Source of the DNA: Ruminococcus sp. UBA946
Lineage (GTDB): Bacteria; Bacillota; Clostridia; Oscillospirales; Ruminococcaceae
Reading direction: 5' to 3'
DNA: 8,104 nt
NCBI GenBank assembly: GCA_002293295.1
Contig: DBCY01000206.1
Location: 3,494 to 11,597, forward strand
Positions 1 to 5,582 of this stretch are shown here, piece after piece. The notes beneath the pieces are model-generated. The model made no database searches and had not been told where the DNA came from. It was given only the letters and a program-made list of their open reading frames with translations. Position numbers and translations under genes: made by a program. Positions within the stretch are counted from its first letter, which is position 1; each line of letters begins with the position of its first letter.

Positions 1-22
1 TCATCTTAATTTTTTCTGCCAT
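1..22 (-). CDS. Start of a next operon gene (partial, cut by window edge)
   Basis: Only the first seven codons (MAEKIKM) are inside the window. They are preceded by AAAGGGG (complement of 32-38) with a 9-nt spacer to an ATG at 22. This ribosome site overlaps the TAA stop of the TraX-like gene, the arrangement expected of a translationally coupled downstream gene. Nothing can be said about function from seven residues. It could be a chance ATG, but the ribosome site and the tight spacing after an otherwise compact operon favour a real start. Confidence 0.5.
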
Positions 23-36
23 TTTAACATTCCCCT

Positions 37-774
37 TTATTTTATTATTAATCTAGCGATAACGATTATTATCATATGCAGCGGATAAAAAACATAAAAA
101 AACCATTTGTTTATAGTGCGGACAGCCCTTGAACTGTTTTCACCGCCGCGTCTTCCGTTATAAAAGTATAACGGTATTAATGACAGAATTACCGCAAACT
201 GAAACCAGTCCATAAATGCATTTAATATAAATCTGAAAATTAAAAGCAAAGCAACAGAATAAATTATAAATACAGCCGCCTGCTTTTTAAAATTACCTCT
301 GAAGCAGTAAAATATTATAATCCAGCCAAAGACGAAGAAAGGCCAGTCCCCGAAATTTGACAGCAGAAGAAGATATATTATCAGTACCGCCTTGCCGAAG
401 GTGTTGACTTTATCCCATTTTATAACCGCCAGTGCCAGCAATCCTAAAAAGAGCGAATAAAAAACACTGTTATTTAAAAAGTAATGCCAGCCTGGTTTTA
501 TATTACCCGTTTGATAGAAAACATACGGAACCCAGGATATTAATGCGAATATACCCATCCTTAGCAGGTATTTTTTTACGCTTCGGGTATGATAAAACCC
601 TTCGGCAATGAAAAAACACATTATGGGGGCGCAGGTTCTGCCGATTATATGCATTATATACCCAAGAACCGACTGTGTGTCAACAAAAAACCAGCCGATA
701 TGGTCAATAAGCATGGCAAAGGCGGCGTAATATTTAAGTAGGTTTGCCGAAACCCTAAAATCCGGGCGCCTCAT
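37..774 (-). CDS. TraX-like polytopic membrane protein
   Basis: A 245-residue, strongly hydrophobic protein with about eight predicted membrane segments. Features recalled for the TraX family are visible: DHIG at residues 24-27, IGRTCAPIMCFFIAEGF at about 44-60, HTRSVKKYLLRM at about 62-73, and an FYPLH motif near the C-terminus (about 229-233). In the F plasmid TraX acetylates pilin; chromosomal Firmicute members have no settled role, and no conjugation gene is in view. An open frame extends to 948, but the start at 774 is chosen because it forms an ATGA overlap with the stop of the upstream zinc-ribbon gene and because conserved sequence begins there. The longer form would overlap that gene by about 178 nt. 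No good Shine-Dalgarno precedes 774, so translation is probably coupled. The family call is confident; the function is unknown. Confidence 0.82.
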   Translation of the reverse strand: MRRPDFRVSANLLKYYAAFAMLIDHIGWFFVDTQSVLGYIMHIIGRTCAPIMCFFIAEGFYHTRSVKKYLLRMGIFALISWVPYVFYQTGNIKPGWHYFLNNSVFYSLFLGLLALAVIKWDKVNTFGKAVLIIYLLLLSNFGDWPFFVFGWIIIFYCFRGNFKKQAAVFIIYSVALLLIFRFILNAFMDWFQFAVILSLIPLYFYNGRRGGENSSRAVRTINKWFFYVFYPLHMIIIVIARLIIK

Positions 775-1340
775 AATTTTGAATTCATAAAACGGCGGGT
801 GTTTAACAAAAATATAAATGAAATAACCGAAAAAACAAATGTTAAGAACGGGAATACAGTCAGTCCGGTTATGTCCATATCCTTTGTAAAAACCAACACG
901 CGTATGATGAATATCAACGATGCAAGCGCTGAAAAGGTGAATCCGCAATAAGCTAAAATATCACATTTCTCCGATTTATATTTAACCAAGGAAATTATAA
1001 GCAGTGAAAAAGACAGCGACATTATAATCGTAAGAATCACGAGAAAAATCTTTATATCGTAAAACTCCGGCGATTCATCCAGAAAAGAATCAAAGCCGCT
1101 GTCCTTTAGTTTACCCCATATATTAAACAAATTGAACTTTACCGCATAATCAAGTATTATCGGTATCTTTATCCAGCTAAAGAGTGAAAAGACAGCCACA
1201 CCGGATGTACCTATCAATATCATCCAAAACTTCACCGGCAGGTTCATAAAGCTGGCATTGCCATCAAGGTTTTTACCGCACTCGGAGCAAAAAGCAGTTT
1301 CATCGGCTACTTCAGTCCGGCATTTAGGGCAAAATTTCAT
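771..1340 (-). CDS. Zinc-ribbon protein with four membrane helices
   Basis: An 189-residue protein. The N-terminus is a short zinc ribbon with paired cysteines (CPKC at 4-7, CSEC at 18-21), as in the zinc-ribbon domains that begin many Firmicute membrane proteins. Four hydrophobic stretches follow, starting with FWMILIGTSGVAVF and ending with LTVFPFLTFVFSVISFIFLL, so the ribbon is probably cytoplasmic on a four-helix anchor. Two ATGs are possible, at 1346 and 1340. GGAG (complement of 1350-1353) lies 3 nt from the first and 9 nt from the second, so 1340 is preferred. The gene lies about 32 nt after the DUF3795-type gene and overlaps the TraX-like gene by 4 nt (ATGA). I do not recognise a named family beyond the ribbon. 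A sensing or scaffold role would be speculation. Confidence 0.8.
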   Translation of the reverse strand: MKFCPKCRTEVADETAFCSECGKNLDGNASFMNLPVKFWMILIGTSGVAVFSLFSWIKIPIILDYAVKFNLFNIWGKLKDSGFDSFLDESPEFYDIKIFLVILTIIMSLSFSLLIISLVKYKSEKCDILAYCGFTFSALASLIFIIRVLVFTKDMDITGLTVFPFLTFVFSVISFIFLLNTRRFMNSKL

Positions 1341-1372
1341 AATCATTATCTCCTTTTTTTACTTCAGACATT

Positions 1373-1810
1373 TCAACGTTTACTTCCTTTCAAAACCTGC
1401 AGGATAATACCGAATACAATTCCCAGTAAAGAACCGGCAATAAGCCATGCCGTCATCATATCCTGAAGCACACCGATTATAATACCTGAAACAATGCCTA
1501 TACATAAGCCGGATATTATTCTGCGGTAAAAAACCAGTTTTTTATCTTCCTCAGTATCAGCCCAAAGCTTGCAGACCATTATTCTTTCGCCGTCGTCTCC
1601 GGTATCCGCATCAAATGAAACACCTTTGAGCATCTCACAGGGAAAATCCGCGCATTGACCGCAATGCGTTATTTTTTTAACTTCGCAGCATTCCTTTATT
1701 TCGCATGGCGTTCCCCAGTATCCCACCGGTGAGCTTATGCATCCCTCGCAGCCGTAATCCTCCCTGTCGGGGCATTCGGAGCAAATTAATCCGCAGCGTG
1801 ACTCAATCAT
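1373..1810 (-). CDS. DUF3795-type cysteine-rich protein with C-terminal membrane anchor
   Basis: A 145-residue protein in two parts. Residues 1-80 carry twelve cysteines: C6, C10, C13, C21, C24, C36, C41, C42, C50, C53, C58 and C80. The order CGLICSEC, CEGC, CEIKECC, HCGQCADFPCEML matches the DUF3795 pattern of metal- or cluster-binding-like cysteines. Residues about 97-138 form two glycine-rich hydrophobic segments (GLCIGIVSGIIIGVL and AWLIAGSLLGIVFGIIL). DUF3795 proteins are usually soluble, so the membrane tail is an added feature. The gene starts 9 nt after the aconitase stop. Its AGGA (complement of 1818-1821) overlaps that stop and has a 7-nt spacer, so co-expression is very likely. The ligand, probably zinc or Fe-S, and the function are unknown. 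Confidence 0.82.
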   Translation of the reverse strand: MIESRCGLICSECPDREDYGCEGCISSPVGYWGTPCEIKECCEVKKITHCGQCADFPCEMLKGVSFDADTGDDGERIMVCKLWADTEEDKKLVFYRRIISGLCIGIVSGIIIGVLQDMMTAWLIAGSLLGIVFGIILQVLKGSKR

Positions 1811-1819
1811 TTTCTTATC

Positions 1820-3760
1820 CTAATTTTTAAAGCTATCCCTTGTATAGTCAAGCAGACCGCCCGCAAGGATAATATCCTTCGTGCGTCCCGAAAGCTCGCA
1901 AAGGACATCAATCTTTTCGCGGGTCGTCTTATTTTCGATTACAAGCTCTGACCTGCCTTCCTCAACGGCTGTTTTTATTCCGGGAATAACCAGCCTGTCG
2001 CCCTGAGAAATTTTATCATAATCGGCTTCGTTTCTGAATGTGAGCGGAAGTATTCCGGCGTTAATAAGGTTGGAACGGTGAATCCTCGCAAAGCTTTTCA
2101 CAAGAACCGCTTTGACGCCGAGGTATAAAGGAGCAAGGGCGGCATGCTCCCTGGACGAACCCTGACCGTAATTAGCTCCCCCTACGATTATGCTTTCCCC
2201 CAGAGACTGCGCCCTCTTCGGAAATTCTTCGTCGCAAACCGTGAAACAATACTGTGAAATTGCCGGAATATTTGAACGCAAAGGAAGAATTTTTGCTCCC
2301 GCGGGCATTATGTGGTCGGTTGTGATATTATCGCCGGTTTTTAAGGAGCATACCGCGTCAATGCTTCCGGACAGAGGTTTTGTAACGGGGAAAGGCTTAA
2401 TATTGGGTCCCCGTATTATTTCAACCTGAGCCATACCGGCTTCGTCTACCGGAGGTTCAATCATATTGTCATTAATCACAAATTCACCGGGAAGCGGGAA
2501 ATCCGGCATATCCCCCAGGCTGCGCGGGTCGGTAAGCTTACCCTCAACCGCGGATACGGCGGCTGTTTCAGGCGACACAAGATAGATTTGACCGTCCTTT
2601 GTTCCGGAGCGCCCCTCAAAATTCCTGTTGAAGGTACGCAGTGAAATTCCTCCCGAGTTAGGCGACTGACCCATTCCTATGCAGGGTCCGCATGCGCTTT
2701 CAAGGATTCTGGCGCCCGCGTCAATCATAGCGGCAAGAGCGCCGTTTCCGGCAAGCATATTAAGAACCTGCTTTGAGCCGGGCGCTATTGAAAGCGAAAC
2801 TCCGGGATGAATTGTTTTACCCTTTAAAATATGCGCAACCTTCATCATATCCATAAATGAAGAGTTAGTACACGAGCCTATGCAGACCTGGTCTATCCTC
2901 ATGCCCGAAAGCTCTCCGGCGGTTTTTATATTATCGGGGGAATGAGGGCAGGCAAGAAGCGGGACAAGCTCATTCAAATCAATTTCGATTACCTCGTCAT
3001 AAACGGCGTCATTATCGGGATAAAGCTCCGTCCAGTCGTCTTCGCGCTTCTGCGCCCTTAAAAACTGCCTTGTGATTTCATCGGACGGAAAAACGGAAGA
3101 GGTCGCGCCGAGTTCTGCTCCCATGTTTGTTATAGTAGCGCGTTCCGGGACTGACAGTGATTTAACTCCGTCTCCCGTATATTCGATTACCTTTCCTACG
3201 CCGCCTTTTACGGTCAGCCGTTTAAGCACTTCAAGAATGATGTCCTTTGCCGAAACCCAGGGTGAAAGACTTCCGCTGAGCTTAACATTAACAACCTTAG
3301 GGTATGTAATATAATAAGCTCCGCCTCCCATAGCAACGGCAACGTCAAGTCCGCCCGCGCCGATAGCCAGCATGCCGATTCCGCCTCCGGTCGGAGTATG
3401 GCTGTCCGAACCTATAAGGGTTTTACCGGGAACGCCGAACCGTTCAAGGTGAACCTGATGGCAGATACCGTTTCCGGGGCGGGAAAAATAAATGCCGTGC
3501 TTTTTAGCGGCGGAACCGATAAAACGGTGGTCGTCGGCATTTTCGAATCCTGACTGAAGCGTATTATGGTCGATATAGGCGACGGAACGCTCCGTTTTTA
3601 CCCTCGGGACACCTATAGCCAGAAATTCAAGGTATGCCATGGTTCCGGTTGCGTCCTGAGTCAGTGTCTGGTCGATTTTTATACCGATTTCACTGCCCTT
3701 CTTAAATTCTCCGTCCGCGTGATGATTTTTCAAAATTTTCTCGGTTAAAGTAAAACCCAT
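1820..3760 (-). CDS. acn: Aconitate hydratase (single-chain, about 640-residue type)
   Basis: Interconverts citrate and isocitrate via cis-aconitate in the cytoplasm, using a [4Fe-4S] cluster. In anaerobes this usually feeds 2-oxoglutarate and glutamate synthesis. The 646 residues are complete. Visible motifs are GSDSHTPTGGG (117-127), the cluster cysteines C297 (CIGSCTNSS) and C357/C360 (ACGPCIGMG), the swivel-domain GDNITTDHIMPAG (about 476-488), YGQGSSREHAAL (531-542) with substrate-binding S535 and R537 by analogy to mitochondrial aconitase, and SFARIHRSNL (556-565). Catalytic and swivel domains are in one chain, unlike LeuC/LeuD, and YGQGSSREHA is the aconitase form. The length fits the bacterial putative-aconitase group (TIGR01342 as recalled), shorter than AcnA or AcnB. 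AAAGGA lies 7 nt before the ATG, and a consensus promoter lies just upstream. It is the first gene of the minus-strand operon. A homoaconitase-like activity cannot be fully excluded. Confidence 0.95.
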   Translation of the reverse strand: MGFTLTEKILKNHHADGEFKKGSEIGIKIDQTLTQDATGTMAYLEFLAIGVPRVKTERSVAYIDHNTLQSGFENADDHRFIGSAAKKHGIYFSRPGNGICHQVHLERFGVPGKTLIGSDSHTPTGGGIGMLAIGAGGLDVAVAMGGGAYYITYPKVVNVKLSGSLSPWVSAKDIILEVLKRLTVKGGVGKVIEYTGDGVKSLSVPERATITNMGAELGATSSVFPSDEITRQFLRAQKREDDWTELYPDNDAVYDEVIEIDLNELVPLLACPHSPDNIKTAGELSGMRIDQVCIGSCTNSSFMDMMKVAHILKGKTIHPGVSLSIAPGSKQVLNMLAGNGALAAMIDAGARILESACGPCIGMGQSPNSGGISLRTFNRNFEGRSGTKDGQIYLVSPETAAVSAVEGKLTDPRSLGDMPDFPLPGEFVINDNMIEPPVDEAGMAQVEIIRGPNIKPFPVTKPLSGSIDAVCSLKTGDNITTDHIMPAGAKILPLRSNIPAISQYCFTVCDEEFPKRAQSLGESIIVGGANYGQGSSREHAALAPLYLGVKAVLVKSFARIHRSNLINAGILPLTFRNEADYDKISQGDRLVIPGIKTAVEEGRSELVIENKTTREKIDVLCELSGRTKDIILAGGLLDYTRDSFKN

Positions 3761-3800
3761 AACAACGTCCTTTCAGGTAAAAATAATAATTATATTATCA

Positions 3801-3829
3801 ATTATACCGTTTTTCATTCGTTTTGTCAA
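3801..3829 (-). promoter_or_regulatory. Sigma-A promoter of the aconitase operon
   Basis: On the minus strand, TTGACA (complement of 3824-3829), a 17-nt spacer, and TATAAT (complement of 3801-3806). Both hexamers are exact consensus and the spacing is ideal. Transcription would start near 3794, giving a leader of about 34 nt before the aconitase ATG. No obvious operator or attenuator lies in that short leader, so strong constitutive expression is the simple reading. Confidence 0.9.
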
Positions 3830-3864
3830 TTTATTATATGTATTTTATTTGAGAAAAAGAAAGT

Positions 3865-3894
3865 GTCCCTGTCTTGGGGGTTAAAGACAGGGAC
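3865..3894. repeat. Perfect 11-bp inverted repeat (hairpin), possible minus-strand terminator
   Basis: GTCCCTGTCTT (3865-3875) and AAGACAGGGAC (3884-3894) are exact reverse complements around an 8-nt loop, GGGGGTTA. On the minus strand the stem is followed within 2 nt by a T-rich run (TTTCTTTTT), so it could act as a rho-independent terminator for antisense transcription approaching the aconitase promoter. On the plus strand there is no T-run. The GGGACAG-type stem also looks like a REP-style palindrome. Which of these it is cannot be told from one copy. Confidence 0.6.
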
Positions 3895-3924
3895 CGGATA
3901 ATGGGATAGTATTATTGGGGGTTA
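3874..3924 (+). repeat. Ten-base direct repeat TTGGGGGTTA, two copies
   Basis: TTGGGGGTTA occurs at 3874-3883, mostly the loop of the 11-bp hairpin, and again at 3915-3924, 41 nt later. A ten-base exact match with five consecutive Gs is unlikely by chance in such AT-rich spacer. It may be the remnant of a local duplication or part of one structured element. Confidence 0.5.
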
Positions 3925-3958
3925 TCAAATAAAATCAGGAGTGAGTATTAATCGCATA

Positions 3959-3994
3959 AAAAAGACTTCAGATGATTAACTGCTGTGTCTTTTT
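3959..3994. terminator. Weak bidirectional terminator-like hairpin
   Basis: AAAAAGAC (3959-3966) pairs with GTCTTTTT (3987-3994), with an inner CAG/CTG pairing across a loop. The A-run and T-run mirror each other, so either strand would end in U residues. The stem is poor in G and C, and no gene clearly ends here, so this is tentative. The rest of 3841-4080 shows no convincing gene: the only small ATG frame (4021-4071, 16 codons) has no ribosome site. Confidence 0.3.
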
Positions 3995-4077
3995 CGGTAC
4001 AAGTATATAATAGTCCGGTTATGTGTAAAATGAGTGAAATGCGGATGAAAAATTTGAAAAACAGTGTTTAAAGACAT

Positions 4078-4244
4078 TAAGAACCTGTTCCCATAAGCGT
4101 AAACATATGTCATTTAAGCAGATTTTGCTAAATACAGCGTTGAAAATCCTTGAAAGGCGACAGCCTGTCTGCGGATTTTCGCCTTGTCTTCGACAAAATT
4201 ATGCTCGAAAATCCATACATTTTTCCTATGGGAACAGGTTCTAA
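4078..4244. mobile_element. MITE-like non-autonomous element with TAA target duplication
   Basis: GAACCTGTTCCCATA (4081-4095) and TATGGGAACAGGTTC (4227-4241) are perfect 15-bp terminal inverted repeats around a 161-bp unit. TAA flanks it on both sides (4078-4080 and 4242-4244), as expected of a 3-bp target duplication. The inside has no coding frame but is structured. GAAAATCC at 4142-4149 and 4207-4214 are both complementary to GGATTTTC at 4173-4180, AAGGCGA (4154-4160) pairs with TCGCCTT (4179-4185), and GACA/TGTC and TTGTC/GACAA form smaller stems. The TIR opening GAACCTGTTC and the TNA-type duplication resemble IS5-family ends, which is an inference. It sits 14 nt upstream of the desulfurase -35 box and does not interrupt it. 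Confidence 0.75.
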
Positions 4245-4254
4245 GTATTTTCTA

Positions 4255-4283
4255 TTGACAATACCTGAAGGCTGGAGTATACT
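4255..4283 (+). promoter_or_regulatory. Sigma-A promoter of the desulfurase-thiI-kinase operon
   Basis: TTGACA (4255-4260), a 17-nt spacer, and TATACT (4278-4283). This is consensus at -35 and one base off at -10. Transcription would start near 4290, giving a leader of about 110 nt. The -10 is embedded in a tandem ATACTA repeat (4279-4284 and 4285-4290) that runs into the 8-bp palindrome TACTAGTA (4286-4293), a plausible place for a repressor. Confidence 0.85.
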
Positions 4284-4295
4284 AATACTAGTACC

Positions 4296-4323
4296 AATTA
4301 ATAATTAACAATTAACATTTAAC
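4296..4323 (+). repeat. Four tandem AT-rich heptads in the desulfurase leader
   Basis: Four consecutive 7-bp units, AATTAAT, AATTAAC, AATTAAC and ATTTAAC, fill 4296-4323 with no gaps. They lie between the promoter and the leader hairpin and so would be in the transcript. The unit is near-palindromic (AATTAA). The block may be a slippage-prone tandem repeat or the left part of a dispersed repeat that also includes the hairpin downstream. Confidence 0.75.
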
Positions 4324-4332
4324 AATGGAGGT

Positions 4333-4360
4333 ATCGCCTTCGGCGATGATTTTTTATTTT
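4333..4360 (+). terminator. Terminator-like hairpin inside the desulfurase leader
   Basis: ATCGCC (4333-4338), a TTC loop, and GGCGAT (4342-4347) form a GC-rich stem. A T-rich tract follows (six Ts at 4350-4355, then A and four Ts). It has the form of a rho-independent terminator, but it lies downstream of the promoter and 42 nt before the desulfurase ATG. It could be an attenuator, or the tail of an inserted repeat that transcription partly reads through. The heptads offer no clear competing antiterminator stem, and I see no T-box or known riboswitch sequence. Confidence 0.6.
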
Positions 4361-4402
4361 GATAATTTATTTAAATAGTATTATGTAAACAAGGAGTTTT
4401 TC

Positions 4403-5554
4403 ATGAGCATACCGGTTTATCTTGACAACGCCGCAACGACAAAGCCCTGCGAAGCAGCCGTTTCAGCCGTTTTTTTGAATATGGCTGAGGATTACGGCAA
4501 CCCTTCGTCTCTGCACAGTATTGGCTTGCAGGCGGAAAAGAATATGAACGAGGCAAGGAAATCAATCGCAGCCGCCCTTGTCTGCGACCCGGCATGCATA
4601 GTTTTCACATCGGGAGCGACTGAAGCGAATAACACGGCTGTTTTCGGAGCTGTCCGCAATTACGGCAGGCGTAAAAAAAGGATTGTTATTTCATCCTTTG
4701 AACACCCGTCCGTTTCCGAGCCTGTAAAATACCTGGAAGAAAACTTTGGCTATGAAGCTATACGAATCAGTCCCGGCAGAAACGGCGTTATCGACGCCGA
4801 CGACTTTAACGCAGCCGTTGATGAAAACACCTGCCTTGCTTCATGTATGCTCGTTAATAACGAAACGGGGAGTATTCAGCCTGTCAGGAAAATTTTTTCA
4901 TATGCGAAGAGGAACTTCCCCGAATGCATAACCCACTGCGACGCCGTTCAGGGGTTTATGAAACTGCATATGAAAGCGGCGGAGCTTTTCGCTGATATAA
5001 TCGTGGTTTCAGGTCATAAGGTACACGCCGTGAAGGGCGCGGGGGCAATGTATATCCGGAAAGGAATACGCGTCGCGCCGCTCCTTTTAGGAGGGGGGCA
5101 GGAAAAGAACCTGCGTTCCGGCACGGAATCCGTTCCTTTGATTTGCGGTTTCGGCGCGGCAGTAAGAGCGCTTATGCCGTCTATTGACACTTCTTACGGC
5201 AATGCCGAGGAAATTAACGGTTACCTCAGGAAAAAGCTTAAAAAGCTGGAATACGTTACAATAAATTCGGCTGCCGAGGAAACCTCTCCTTATATCATTA
5301 ATTTTTCCATAGAGGGCGTGCGTTCGGAAATAATGCTTCACAGTCTTGAAAGCAGGGATATTTATGTTTCAAGCGGTTCGGCATGTTCAAAAGGAGCTAA
5401 AAGCTCCGTCCTGACTTCAATGGGGCTTTCGGATAAGCTTGCCGATACCGCAATCCGGGTTTCTGTATCAAGGTCTACGACCATGGGTGAAATTGATATG
5501 CTGATTAAGGCTGTTCAGGAAAGCTACTTAAATTTAAACAAATTAAAAAGGTAA
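4403..5554 (+). CDS. Cysteine desulfurase (IscS/NifZ type), sulfur donor for ThiI
   Basis: A PLP enzyme that takes sulfur from L-cysteine, leaving alanine and an enzyme persulfide that is passed to acceptors. The 383 residues are complete. The N-terminus is YLDNAATT (6-13), followed by TSGATEANN (69-77), H101 (FEHPSV) which stacks on PLP, NNETG (152-156), D180 (HCDAVQ), the PLP lysine K206 (SGHK), RSGTE (238-242), and the persulfide cysteine C328 in SSGSACSKG. AAGGAG (4391-4396) with a 6-nt spacer sets the start. The thiI gene begins 28 nt downstream, as in the Bacillus subtilis nifZ-thiI pair, so tRNA thiolation is the likely job. No iscU or iscR is nearby, although general Fe-S assembly cannot be excluded. 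The leader before it is unusual (see the heptad and hairpin entries). Confidence 0.93.
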   Translation: MSIPVYLDNAATTKPCEAAVSAVFLNMAEDYGNPSSLHSIGLQAEKNMNEARKSIAAALVCDPACIVFTSGATEANNTAVFGAVRNYGRRKKRIVISSFEHPSVSEPVKYLEENFGYEAIRISPGRNGVIDADDFNAAVDENTCLASCMLVNNETGSIQPVRKIFSYAKRNFPECITHCDAVQGFMKLHMKAAELFADIIVVSGHKVHAVKGAGAMYIRKGIRVAPLLLGGGQEKNLRSGTESVPLICGFGAAVRALMPSIDTSYGNAEEINGYLRKKLKKLEYVTINSAAEETSPYIINFSIEGVRSEIMLHSLESRDIYVSSGSACSKGAKSSVLTSMGLSDKLADTAIRVSVSRSTTMGEIDMLIKAVQESYLNLNKLKR

Positions 5555-5582
5555 ATTGTATCTGGAAGGAATTCAAATATAA

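Noticed and set aside
775..948. N-terminal extension of the TraX-like frame up to 948
   Set aside because: It would overlap the zinc-ribbon gene almost fully, has no family-like sequence, and the ATGA junction at 771-774 gives a natural start.
4021..4071. Sixteen-codon ATG frame in the intergenic region
   Set aside because: There is no ribosome site, the composition is repetitive and methionine-rich, and nothing supports translation.
4296..4323. CRISPR-like repeats
   Set aside because: The units are 7 bp, contiguous and without spacers; they are a simple tandem repeat.
4359..4384. Second promoter (TTGATA ... TATTAT) just before the desulfurase ATG
   Set aside because: The spacer is only 14 nt, and a start there would fall on the ribosome site.
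4290..4402. T-box or known riboswitch in the desulfurase leader
   Set aside because: No T-box core or recognisable riboswitch core is present; the leader is too short and consists of heptads plus one small hairpin.
4401..4595. Minus-strand frame opposite the desulfurase start
   Set aside because: Antisense shadow of a well-supported gene, arginine-rich with no motif or ribosome site.
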